A stretch of 64,000 bases of DNA from Deroplatys truncata (Eukaryota; Arthropoda; Insecta; Mantodea; Mantidae): contig CM060980.1 of the NCBI GenBank assembly GCA_030765065.1, positions 63,782,364 to 63,846,363 of the forward strand, given 5' to 3'. A model generated the notes under the pieces. That model was not told where the DNA came from. It did no database searches and saw nothing but the letters and a program-made list of their open reading frames with translations. Of this stretch, positions 9,870 to 20,014 are shown piece by piece. The position numbers and the translations under genes are program-made. How positions within the stretch are numbered: position 1 is the first letter of the stretch; each line of letters begins with the position of its first letter.

Positions 9870-12800
9870 CGAAGGAACAAGAATTGACATCCTAAGAGAT
9901 ACAGGAATCATTATTAATGACAACTTGGTAGGGATAGATAAGCAGGCAGCACCCCAAATTTAATTCTGCGAACAGCAAACAATACATAATCTACTTGCAG
10001 CGCAGTATAGGCTAACGCTAATTTCCGAATGGTGGTGTAGAACTTAAGGAACTGCTACTGATAGTGAAACATTTTCCACACAGTTTGCTGTTAGGCATGG
10101 ACTTTCTACAGAAGTACAAAGCATAATAACGCTGACACTGCAGGACTATAAGAAGGTCAGCATAACATGCCATGAAGAGCAAGAGTGCCCATTGGCACAA
10201 AATACGATTGAGAATGACACGCAAGAATCGAAAATTAAGGCAACATGCGAACAAAGAGCTACCCCATTCACCACCATACAAGTAAAGGTTAAGCCACTAT
10301 TACTCCTCACGAATACATTATTACTGGAGCCTTGCGTTGACACCATGCAAAAGAAACACATTAGCATTATGCCAGGATTATGTGATGATAACCAAAATGA
10401 GAAGGTCCAGGTTCAAAACAACACAGTCGCTCTACAAAAAAATATTTAAGGTATCACTTTAGCACTCGTATACAGGTTGCAGTGGCACAAGCGGATGCCT
10501 TTACCGCGAAACCGCCAAGCAAATAGATATTAAAGATGAAAAATTTAACATTAACTCGCAACTAGAAGGGAAACAGCAATAACTACTCGGAAACTACTCG
10601 ATAGATACAGGCATATTTTCGCGACTAGCCTACGGGAATTAGGAACTACAAACACAGAAAAATTTAAAATAGAGCTAACAAACCCTACTCCAATAAAACA
10701 AAAACCATATCGGGTGTCCCATACACACAGACTCACACACACACACATACATATATATAAAGGGAAATAATTAGCAACCAAGTTAAGGGATGAAAGACGC
10801 AGGAATAATTAAGGATTCACAGAACAGCTGGAGCTCACCAGTGATCCAAGTTAAGATGAAGTCAGAGAATATCGCTTTTCCATAGACTACAGGAAACTCA
10901 ACACTCAAACCGCTTCATCGGTATATCGGTTACCATGGACGACCTACTTAGCTACTTGGGAGGTTCAAAACTTTATTGTATACTTAATCCATTCAGCGCA
11001 TATTTTCAGGTACCATTAACCCAGGAAAGTAAGACATATTCTTCTTTATTGTGTCAGACGGATAATTTTAATTCGAAGCCTTGAGCTTTGGCTAGCAAAC
11101 GCGCCCAGAGTGTTCACAGAGATTGGAAATAAATTATTAGGAGATTTGCGATACAAAGGAGCATTTATATACCTAGACGACATAATTGTTGTCCTATCTG
11201 GAGGCAGCATTAAAAATGGAGTATACATTTAAACTCTAACCTCAATAATATAATTTTTTCGAATGAGTAAGATAAAACTACTAGGGTACGAATTGTCAGC
11301 AGCAGGCGTAGAACCCGGCACGGATAAGATTCAGGCAATCACGTAGTTAAGAACCCCTAGAAATGTTAAGGAAGTAGGACAGGTATTATGGTTATTTTCC
11401 TTCTAAATGAAGTTCGTCGGTAATTTTGCAGCGTTTGCGAGACCACATAATAATCTGATATAGATCGATCAAAAATTTGTTTGGGGCCAGGAACAGCCGG
11501 AAGTGTTCCATAAATTAAAATACCTGATGGTAAAAGCTCCGATTTCGGCACATTTTATGCCAGGGACCAAAACCCAAATACACTTCGAAGCTATCATTAA
11601 CGGTTGCTACCTCCTTCAGGAATAGAATGGTTTGTCTCTAGGAGTTTGAGCAAAGCCGAGAAGTGTTACAGTACATCGGAACAAGAACTATTAGCAGTTA
11701 TGTACGGGTTATATGTTTTCGCCACTATCTATACAGTTATTCCATAACCATAGTGACAGATCATAAATGTCTGTGGCACTTGTCTTAGCTAAGGAATTTA
11801 TGTGGAAGACTGGCTCGTTATAGTTTAATGCTGCAAGAATTTGACTACACAGTACAACACAAATCAAGTGTGAAATATAAAGAAGCGAACTGCTTATCGA
11901 TGATGCCCGTAGATCCCCCGGAACCCAAGACAGCATAGGAACATGAAGATAGAATAACATGTCTTTTTAGAACCCGTAATAGTTGCGCAAAAGCAAAAAA
12001 GAAGATCCCAACTAAATCCACTCATACAAGCTCTAAAAGCAGTCGAGCACAGCAAATGCCAAGTTAACGCAATAAGCCGCAACCTACGTGTTAAAGTCCA
12101 ATGTGCTATGTAGAAAAAATGCATGCAGTACAGATAATATGCACTTATTAGTTGTACCTGCTAGTTTTAAACAGGAGATACTTTATAATAATCATGAGGA
12201 CGCACTAGGTGGACACTTTGGATTTGCTAAAACCTTTCACAAAATTAATTCACGCTACTATTGGATCTGAATGAAAAAGGATATACAAAAGTATGCAAAA
12301 AGATGCGTTTGCTGCCAACAACAGAAAGGACCAGTAAATCAGCGAGCAGCGGGACTGGTATAGCCCATTAGGTCAGTGACCTGAGAGAGAGAATCTCAAT
12401 AGATGTTTTGGGACCTTTTCCAAAATCAAAAACGGAAAATCGTTACGTGGTAGCCGCCAATGAATTTTTGTCGAGGTACTTAGAAATGTGAGCGATCCCA
12501 AAACATCGATAGAACACGTGGCTGAATTTATTTTGGACGTCACGGAGCGCCTAAATATATGCTATGGGACAGAGGTTTAGTGTTTATGAGCGAGGTAACG
12601 CAGGAGTTACTTAAACTAATGGGTGCAATCCCAAGTTTCACAAAAGCCTACAGGCCACAGGCAAACGGCCTTACATAAAGCGCAAATAGAACCAGCAAGC
12701 AATCAGTCACTATGTAAGTTCGCAACACCCTGATTGGAATGGCAATCTACACCAAAATTGGTTTGCGATCAACACTATTAAACAGGAAAGCACAAAGTTC

Positions 12801-13065
12801 ACACTATTCTAACGTATATATGCGCGAATGCCTATGTTAAGCCCTGGTGTACAGCTACAAAGCACAACAAAATTTATTTGTGCAGCAAAGAGGGACTCAA
12901 TTGCGAAAGCTAGGACACTACCATCAGAAAATATGGGGAAGAGCCAGAGTAAAAATAAGCGTCTATATTATCACCAAAGGATGTACATGGAATATAAGTT
13001 TGGCGACCTGATGAAACTACACTTCCAAGAGAAAATTAGGTAGAGCGACGAAGCTGTTAATGAAT
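9870..13065 (+). pseudogene. pol: Gypsy-A pol (PR-RT-RNase H-IN, decayed)
   Basis: Motifs appear in the canonical Ty3/gypsy order, broken by many stops and shifts. The protease active site is ILRDTGIIIN, with DTG at 9898-9906. RT has LLSYLGGSKLYCILNPFSAY at about 10945-11010 and the catalytic YLDDIIV at 11170-11190. The RNase H region has TDHK near 11758 and LMLQEFDYTVQHKSSV near 11828-11880. The integrase zinc region (HHCC) spans about 12190-12330 with HFGFAKTFHKINSRYYWI and CVCCQQQKGP, and the core begins near 12390 with ISIDVLGPF. Function is certainly lost. The element is homologous to, but much older than, Gypsy-B. Confidence 0.88.
10725..10760. repeat. Short (AC)n/(AT)n stretch in Gypsy-A pol
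   Basis: CACACACACACAC followed by ATACATATATATAA interrupts the protease-RT spacer region of the decayed pol. It is short and impure. Confidence 0.8.
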
Positions 13066-14267
13066 TATACAGATCCGTACAAAATAGTGAACAAACTAAG
13101 TCCCTACGTGATAAAAGGCAACAATTCCGCAAGGCAGCAAAACTTTCAGCAGGATTTCACGATATTACGCGTAAGAAGGTAGGAATAAGAAATGGTTGCT
13201 TAAACACTCAGCAATTTCAAACATGCCAGACAGTGCTATGAGATTGCACTCACCTAAGAGAAAGGAAAATTGCTAACATTCTACTTTTCAATACAAACCT
13301 AGCGAAAGTGTTTCCGCACACAAACTCTGAAATGCATTGTCTTCGACACCATGCAACAACAAGTTATGATAAAAGAATGGAAGGAAAATAAAAGGAAATA
13401 ATAAGAAGAGGTAGATGTTAGGCTTTAAAATTTCCATAATAGTTCTCGAATACTTGAAAGTAGTTTATGTGATTTGTTATATTACAATGCACTATATGTT
13501 TTACACCTCCAGCGTAATTTAAGCTTTTTTGTAGAGCAATTGGTAATCCACGCGACCCAACTGTTATAGGGAAAATGTCTTACGTGAGGTACAAAAGATA
13601 ATCCGGAATGCGAACCTGGTGCTTCTTCACGTTGTTCAGATTTCAAATTTTGAACGAAGTATATTGTTCTTCCAGAAGCTAAGTTGGGAACACAGTTTTG
13701 ATGACAAGTTGATGTTTAGGAAGTTTATGGTGTACGCCTCCAGGAATTTGCGTGCCTGATTTATGAGAGTTTTATGCATTCCCTAGTTTTATAGTAGGAC
13801 AAAAACGCCTCAAGGAATATGCGTGCATGATTTATTAAGGTTTTATGTATTCCCTAGTTTTATGGTAGGATGAAGACTAAAAATTATAGCTGGAGTGTCT
13901 TCTGAATGTATAAGATTTGTCAAATTTTTAAGTTTAATCTTAGCATTGCTTTTTGCGAAGTTAAGTTGTTTCCAAAATGATTCATGACATATGTCAGTTG
14001 GAGCTGATTTCTACAAAGGTTAAATTTTGCAGGCGAGAACTATAAATAAGTTAAACGCTTTGACAGCATGAAAACAGGACAACGCAGAGTTAGAAGTAAT
14101 TAGAGTGACAGATACTAAATAGATAAATAAATGTTCAAAAAATAAAAACTAAATGTAGCGTGGCAGACAAGTGATAAGCAACAGTGTAATGTTATAATAT
14201 AAGTTACAAGAAAAAAACACGAAAGAGTATGGAAGAATAAACTTGCAAAGATATTTTTGAACACCAC
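13066..14267 (+). other. Gypsy-A region after integrase, mostly unassigned
   Basis: The first 150 bp still look like the integrase C-terminal tail. The rest is decayed sequence with a 71-bp tandem duplication and no readable protein. By position, an envelope-like gene could once have been here, as suggested by the membrane segment just downstream, but no signal peptide or cleavage site can be recognised. Confidence 0.4.
13734..13875. repeat. 71-bp tandem duplication
   Basis: Two units start ACGCCTCCAGGAATTTGCGT (13734) and ACGCCTCAAGGAATATGCGT (13805), and both contain TTCCCTAGTTTTAT and GGTAGGA-like words. They are about 80% alike by eye. Confidence 0.85.
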
Positions 14268-14537
14268 GGGCAAAGAATGAATAATAGCAGCTAATATCCT
14301 GAATGCAAATGCAAGCTCCATTATACAAGATGAGGCTATAAAAATTGTCGAAATTATTTTCTTAGTGTGTCTAATAATAGTGGCCGCCATAGGATATAAT
14401 CTGGTGGAAAATTTTTGCCGTAGAAACCAAAACATTAATGGAGCCACTACAGAAATACAAGAATCACAAGCACCGGCAAACGGAATTTTAATTTTGGCCA
14501 TGCCGGCAGATCCCGTACCGGAAGGAACCCAAACCTG
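14268..14537 (+). pseudogene. Env-like C-terminal membrane segment (uncertain)
   Basis: After an in-frame stop near 14278, about 85 codons are open and end with TGA at 14537. The peptide contains one strong membrane segment (IIFLVCLIIVAAIGYNLV, about 14352-14405), then a basic NFCRRNQN and a proline-rich tail. This is the layout of the C-terminal anchor and cytoplasmic tail of a retroviral-type envelope protein, and it sits between integrase and 3' LTR where errantivirus-like elements carry env. No ectodomain is readable, so this remains an inference. A longer antisense open frame over the same bases is judged a shadow. Confidence 0.35.
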
Positions 14538-14594
14538 AATCGGATGTTATTTGACGAAACACACAGGTGAACGAAGGGCACATTTTCTTATATA

Positions 14595-14960
14595 TAGGGT
14601 GGACCATTTAAGTTGAGACTATACATATCTCCAAAGCTAAGCGTTGTAGATGGAATTTACTTGAATGTCAATGTCAGAATTTTCGTTGTTATTTAAGTTG
14701 GTTAAGAATAATTGCAAGGTGTTTTATACTAATTTTGTTTGGCTTTTTATGAGGAGTGAGCAAACAACATAAAAAGCTAGGTTCCCATTTAAAAAATTAA
14801 ATTGACTCTAAAACCATCATCCCAACGTCCTCCAAATAAAACACGGCTAATGGCATTTACCTTCCTCCACACAATATCAAGCAACTTTTATTCAAGACGT
14901 TTCTTTCTAAAACGCTTAGTTTTGGATATATTGTACAGTCTCAACCTGCATATATATCAG
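14595..14960. mobile_element. TA-type MITE, copy 2 (foldback-like)
   Basis: The left end TAGGGTGGACCATTTAAG is followed by TTGAGACTATACATATCTCC. The right end has TTTTGGATATATTGTACAGT then CTCAACCTGCA, the inverted counterpart, so roughly 55-60 bp form an imperfect inverted repeat. The interior shares AGAATTTTCGTTGTTATTTA and a GAGGAGTG word with copy 1 at 1913-2528, on the opposite strand. The last bases at the right end are diverged, so the end coordinate is approximate. It has no coding capacity. Confidence 0.7.
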
Positions 14961-15099
14961 GTGAGTCTTCTCAACAATCGGATTGAGAATTTATGCAGTC
15001 CCGGCGTTGTACAGGCTTTGCCGTAAACTTTGTCCACTGTATTCACGTCGTATGAATTTCGGCCGAAATGACTGCTTTACACCACTGAGCGTGCAGCGA

Positions 15100-15172
15100 C
15101 TTGCACTCGTAGCGCAACAGTATGCGCGTTGGTCTTCTGTGGTGAAAGCCCTAGTTTCAAATCTTGCCACTT
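15100..15172 (+). pseudogene. tRNA-like sequence (SINE head or tRNA pseudogene)
   Basis: The stretch contains an A-box-like GTAGCGCAACAGTATGCGCG and, after about 35 nt, a B-box-like AGTTTCAAATC. It resembles tRNA-Trp or tRNA-Arg in the D-arm, but the anticodon arm does not pair and the acceptor stem is not evident. It is not a functional tRNA and is more likely the head of a diverged SINE. Confidence 0.45.
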
Positions 15173-15559
15173 AAGGGTACTTTTTCCGTTTAGTAAATTT
15201 CACGAAAACTATAGTTTGGCATGGAAGTATCGTTTCACTCAATTAGTTTAATTATGTGAATTTCATTAAAACACAAATTGTTATTTGTTAGAATATGCTT
15301 TAATGAACAACATAAATAAATGCATATAACATTGTAAATATAACTTACAAACATAAGGCATTATTAAATTATATTTCGCTATTTAAAGCTATTCTTTCAT
15401 ACAAAAGAAAGCCAATAAATTGTTCTGACAGCTTATAAAATACAGTACGCACATACAAACTAGATAACGCTTGCAAGCTCGTATTGTGATCGCTGTGAAC
15501 ACCATGCCGGACCATCACACAGATAAAACTTTACAATTTATCCGTTTCCTCTATGTGGT

Positions 15560-16590
15560 TGTAATAGGTGTTCGAACTGGCCACCATGCCGACAGATGAA
15601 AATCTCAGTCTAACCATCACCACTAGCCTAACCCGGCGCAACATGGCCAAGGTGATGACACGGCAAAGTAAAATGATGCGTTCCTGAGCTGTTGAGTGGT
15701 CATTGGCCGCTCCGAGTACACGATATCTTTAAGATAACCCCATATGAGGAAATGCAATGGATAGATCTGGTGAGCATATGGCCACCCTATTAGTCCATGC
15801 CGTCGGATCCATTGCTCAGGGTAGGTGGCATCGATATAGCCGTTACACGACGGGCCGAATGATTTGGCGCCCCATCATGTTGGTACCACATGGTTAGTCG
15901 GTTCTGTAATGGCAGTTCACCCAATAGAGTAGGCATCTCGTGTTGTAGGAAGTGGATATAGCGACTCCCAGTGAGTTGGCCATCATAAAAATGTGACTAT
16001 TAGATGATCACCGAATATACCAGCCCTAAAGTTGAAACCCCTCTCGCATTCAATTTTGGTTGATAGTCTTTCAGTAATGCATGTTGTGGCGATTTACATG
16101 GCATGTGCTATGGAAATCTGCTTCGTCTGTAAATAACACAGTTGCCAAAAATTGCGAATCTTGTTCTGTTTGCCGCATGATCTATCTAGCGAACGCCACT
16201 CTCCGTCCATGGTCCGGCTGCAGTAGCTCCGGGTGTAGCTGAAGATAAGGGTGAAGCTTTGCATAATGTAGTATTCTCCACGCCGAAGATTGGCTAATAT
16301 TGAAATGCCTGTGAATGTCCCTCGTACTACAATGCGGATGCTAATGATATAGTCAGTCACACGATCCGTCGTTGCTTGGTCATAGACAGGGTGATTTCTT
16401 CTTGGATGTGGTGCTTTGTGCAGTATCGTGATTCCTGAAGGCGGTACGCAACTCATAAAAACGTGTGATCTGCAGAAAGTGCTCTCTGCGGAAACCTCTG
16501 TTGGTATAGACTGCGTGTCTCCGTTGCATTCTGCTGGGCTTCCCGATACACTAACAGTGTGTCCATATACTCTCTATTAGAAATTATTGT
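15560..16590 (-). pseudogene. Transposase pseudogene, DUF4817 + DDE type
   Basis: Minus-strand, frameshifted. The N-terminal part (about 16580-16450) reads REYMDTLLVYREAQQNATET then LYQQRFPQR, the pattern of the DUF4817 helix-turn-helix region found in arthropod transposase-like proteins. The middle (about 16290-16130) has WRILHYAKLHPY and ATVLFTDEADFHS, containing the first catalytic Asp. Further on (about 15880-15700) QHDGAPNHSARR holds the second Asp, followed by the usual proline-rich segment and a WGYLKDIVYS-like end. At least three frame changes are needed to follow it. Terminal inverted repeats were not resolved. It interrupts the 3' part of Gypsy-A. Confidence 0.72.
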
Positions 16591-16599
16591 TTAAGAGTG

Positions 16600-17365
16600 A
16601 ATACGAACGGCTGGTACACGTATTTATAGGTAAATCCATTTTCTAGTGCACCCGGAAAGACATGATTTACTAGAACGTTCTCGAAATATGAACAGAAATG
16701 AATAAAAACTATTTATTCGCAGGCGTTATTTGAACTTCCCAACTTCACCATGATTTTCCAGCATGTTAACCATTGCGCTACTAGAGCACGTTAACAACGG
16801 GAACCATCAGCGGGCTGGTGTGGTGCATTTCGCATCGTCTATAAAATGCAGGCTTGCCTGGTTACCAATGCGCACGATGAGAAGGCTCACGTGGTATACA
16901 TATAAAGAGAAGAAAAGAAGGCAAAGTCACAAGGGAGTAGGTAAATTTAAACATCGAATACGCACAGACAGGTTTTAAGGGTGATAGGGTAATGCACCAC
17001 ACACGCGACGTTGCGCGAATCAAAAAGCTTATTTAACGAGCAAAGCAATACAGATCTCGCCTCACAATGCCACGAAAGAACACAGACAATGAACAGAAGT
17101 GCTGACAAAGGAAATTTCACGAGCGCATGCAGAATGAACTTCGTACTAGGCAGTGGCGGTTTCCGAAGACCACCCACATTTACAAGAAGTATGCACGTAT
17201 GTAAATACCATTATAGATAATTAAGATAAGGTGAGAAAGGGACGAAACAGAGGCAATATAGAGCACCCGCTCCACTTACCTGATACTAAACATAGTAATA
17301 AGATAAGTATGGCGAAGTATTAACAAGCAATCATAGCATGTAAATAATTCTAGCGAATACTAGCG
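16600..17365. other. Unassigned Gypsy-A interior before Gypsy-B
   Basis: No recognisable protein, RNA or repeat. Short open frames on both strands (16763-16978, 16947-17177, 17011-17220) overlap one another and lack motifs. The last bases before the Gypsy-B LTR are AATACTAGCG. Confidence 0.4.
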
Positions 17366-17854
17366 TGTGGCATGTGCACAGATTATAGTAATAGTAATAC
17401 GTCCTCTGGTTACCCAAGTCGAAGGTTGGCAGTTTATCTGAGGAGGGGCGATTGAGGGGAAACAGTCTCATTGGTGGGGATATGGTGTTAGTGACGCCAA
17501 GCTTAGCGGGGTTTTCTGAGCATTCTGTGACTAGTCTTCGCGTCAGGTGAACGGATAGCTGCCCTACGATATGGCGTCCTCGCCCGGCAGACACATTGGG
17601 GTAAGGTAAGCATTTGTTATAATAAATCTATTTGTCATCCTTTCTTCCAACTTTTATTTTGGTAGAATAGAATCCTTGCCTCTCCCTTCAGCCAGGAATT
17701 ATGTTAGTGTAAGAATATTTTTGAGATAACTTTAGCTGCGTCCTCGTCGTTGCCTCTTAAATTAAAGTTTCCTTTGTGTGATTAACGATCCCTCTCACAA
17801 GCGAGTTGCCCTCCTCTGTAGTTAAATAATAATTAAATATTGAGGTACACGACA
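17366..17854 (+). repeat. Gypsy-B 5' LTR
   Basis: 489 bp, TGTGGCATGTGCACAG to GAGGTACACGACA, with TG...CA ends. It carries an AATAAA word at about 17621. It differs from the 3' LTR at GGTGTT/GGCGTT, GTCAGG/GTAAGG, ATTTTGG/ATTATGG and TGTGTG/TGTTTG. Confidence 0.95.
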
Positions 17855-17857
17855 AAT

Positions 17858-17873
17858 TGGCGGAGGAGCCGAG
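17858..17873 (+). promoter_or_regulatory. Primer-binding-site-like sequence of Gypsy-B
   Basis: TGGCGGAGGAGCCGAG starts 3 nt after the LTR. It shares the TTGGYGGAGG core with Gypsy-A. The primer tRNA is not identified. Confidence 0.5.
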
Positions 17874-18958
17874 GAATTGGTTTGATTTGTTTTGAGATTT
17901 TAAGTGCAAAATTTTTTTTTCTCCCTCCAAATTTAACGGTTTGTTCTCCACGTGGTCGTGAAAAATGTAAAGTTCTTTCTGGCTAAAGGGTAAGGATTTT
18001 TATACTTTAATTTGTGATTCTCTTCTTCTAAATTTTGTTTCCATCATTTCTGAAAGTCTGGTGTCGAAATTTCAATTTTGAGTTCATTTTTGCATTTTTT
18101 TTCCATTGTCTGCCGGCGTGACGCTAAAACTTCTACTCCATTTTCCCCTTGTGTTGGCTTTATTTCCTTTAAACTATATCACTGTGTTCCGTTCTTCGTG
18201 CTGGTTATTTTCCAAAAAATGTTTTTGTGAAAGTTGAGAAGAAACGAGCGATATAGTTGTAGTTTCAAAATGTGCTCGTCACGTGTTGGCTATCTGTTTG
18301 CAAATCTTGTTTTTTGTGCTTATTAGCAGTGGTTTGGAAATGTATAACTTTATATTCCAGTGATTGTGATTTCTAGCTATTTACTGCACTTTTTGGGACA
18401 TTTTTCGTGTAACTTTTATGTACGCACGTGTGTTGTGTAATTCCCGCGTGGTCGTGCATTTCAGCAATAATTTTAGCTTGTGAAACCAGTATTCCTCAGC
18501 ACGTGTTTTGGCGCGTTTATTTGCGTGTGCATATCAGATTATATACATTTGATTTAAGAAAAAAAAGAGAAGTTTTGTGTGCTAGTTTAAATTACAAGTC
18601 TGTATTCTGCTCCTTTTTGAGAATATTAGCGGTGGTCACAGTAAGTGTGACGTAGTTTTTTTTAAGTTCCAGTTCGAGGCTTCTCACTGAAGCTATCATT
18701 TTGTTTTCTTCCATATGTTCATTCTGATTAAAAATCTTGGTATTGTGTCCAAGTGGCTTGTGTAGCCGTGTGTTCGTATAATTTTCTGATATTTCGCCGC
18801 GGGCGCTTACTTGTATTCTTTCTGCAACTGTTTTATTTGGTTATGTTCTACTCTTGCTACTTACGTTCATGTGATGCTATAAGTGTTTAGTTTGGTGTAA
18901 TCTGTTTGCTTGGTCCTACGGTTTGTTTATTGGTTGCGTTATCTTTTGTGCTGCAATC
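17874..18958 (+). other. Long gag leader of Gypsy-B
   Basis: About 1.1 kb between the primer site and the gag ATG is T-rich and has no long open frame with a known motif. Such leaders usually hold packaging and dimerisation signals; none can be pointed to here. Confidence 0.6.
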
Positions 18959-20014
18959 ATGCCTAAGCGACGTACTGCACAGAAATCTGATATAGTAATT
19001 GCTCCTGTTAGCGAGCACAGTGACGTAGACTCTTTGTCCAGTGTTAGTACGCCTGTTGTTACGCAGTTGTCAGTGATGGCTAATCCGCCTGTCGTGGCCC
19101 ATGCCCCGCAACCAGCTCTCTGCCGCCCGGTCATTGACCCCTCGTACTTTGAGAATTCCAGTAGGATGTCGGCACATGAATTTCTGCAGAACTTTGAAAT
19201 GGTCGCTGCTGCTAATGGCTGGTCAGAGGAAATGAAATTGAAATGCTTTCCATGCTATTTACGAGATACTGCTGCATCATGGTTTCAAACTTTTCGCCAT
19301 CGGCACCCTCACCATGATTGGATTTTCTTGTCTACACAATTTTTAAATGCATTTCAGATAACAAACCAGAGTGATATTCTGGAAATGAAACTCAGACAGC
19401 GGGTACAGTTGGATGATGAACCTGTTATTAGTTACATCTATGACGTACTATCTTTATGTGACCAAGTCAACCCAGCTATGTTGCAGTTGGAACAAATTAA
19501 ACATTTGCTTAAAGGTCTTAGACCTCTGTATGTACAAGCTTTATTGCCATTAAACCCTCAAACTGTTGATGAGGCGATACAAATCATTCGACGAGTGGAC
19601 AAAGCACAGTTTTACATGCAGAACCGTGAACATCTAGTGTCTGCTCAATCTCAGGCTGCAGTGGTTACGCCACCCTCTGGTCTATTTAATACTGCATCTG
19701 TTCCTGCTGTTACTTTACCAGCTTCTCCTCAGCCTTCTCAGGCTTCTTCTCTTGTGGGCGTACCTATCGATCCTATGCATCAGCTGATTGATCGTGTGGA
19801 ACAGTTATGTAACAGAGTTAACCAGTTTCAGTTACCATCTTCGGAGAGAACTTCCCAGCATTCACAGCTTCCACGGTCAGCTGACTTCAACCGGAGGGAC
19901 CCACCCGTCACCTGCTATAGATGCAACAGGCAGGGCCACCTGGCTCGCTTTTGCCGGAGCCGCCTCCCGCAGTCAAAAAACGACTGGCGCCGAGCCTCGC
20001 GCGACGAGACGTAG
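18959..20014 (+). CDS. gag: Gypsy-B Gag (capsid-nucleocapsid)
   Basis: An intact 351-residue frame begins MPKRRTAQKSD at 18959; an in-frame ATG 36 nt upstream (18923) is possible, but its extra residues are hydrophobic and unlike a Gag start. The protein would assemble the cytoplasmic virus-like particle and bind the element RNA. A Ty3/gypsy capsid-type region spans about residues 60-230 (FLQNFEMVAAANGWSEEMKL, WFQTFRHRHPHHDW, MKLRQRVQ, YIYDVLSLC, LPLNPQTVDEAIQIIRR). A low-complexity Pro/Ser/Gln linker follows, then one zinc knuckle CYRCNRQGHLARFC (CX2CX4HX4C, residues 319-332). The frame ends at TAG 20014 after a slippery heptamer, which predicts -1 frameshifting into the protease. No internal damage is seen. 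Confidence 0.95.
   Translation: MPKRRTAQKSDIVIAPVSEHSDVDSLSSVSTPVVTQLSVMANPPVVAHAPQPALCRPVIDPSYFENSSRMSAHEFLQNFEMVAAANGWSEEMKLKCFPCYLRDTAASWFQTFRHRHPHHDWIFLSTQFLNAFQITNQSDILEMKLRQRVQLDDEPVISYIYDVLSLCDQVNPAMLQLEQIKHLLKGLRPLYVQALLPLNPQTVDEAIQIIRRVDKAQFYMQNREHLVSAQSQAAVVTPPSGLFNTASVPAVTLPASPQPSQASSLVGVPIDPMHQLIDRVEQLCNRVNQFQLPSSERTSQHSQLPRSADFNRRDPPVTCYRCNRQGHLARFCRSRLPQSKNDWRRASRDET
19975..19981 (+). promoter_or_regulatory. Predicted -1 ribosomal frameshift site A-AAA-AAC
   Basis: In the gag frame the codons are TCA AAA AAC, so the heptamer A AAA AAC fits the X-XXY-YYZ rule exactly. The -1 frame is open from 19921 (after a stop at 19918-19920) to 20622, which covers the site. The next 40 nt are GC-rich (GACTGGCGCCGAGCCTCGCG follows directly), where a stimulatory stem-loop could form; I did not establish a definite structure. 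Confidence 0.82.

Noticed and set aside
14115..14501. 128-residue minus-strand open frame with hydrophobic segments
   Set aside because: It is antisense to the plus-strand env-like segment in the Gypsy-A orientation, and its motif content is explained by that.
15100..15172. Functional tRNA gene
   Set aside because: A- and B-box-like words are present, but the anticodon and acceptor stems do not pair; listed only as a tRNA-like pseudogene.
17331..17594. Minus-strand frame of 87 residues repeated at 20484-20828
   Set aside because: Both lie in the two LTRs of Gypsy-B and are identical because the LTRs are; antisense to the element and without motif.
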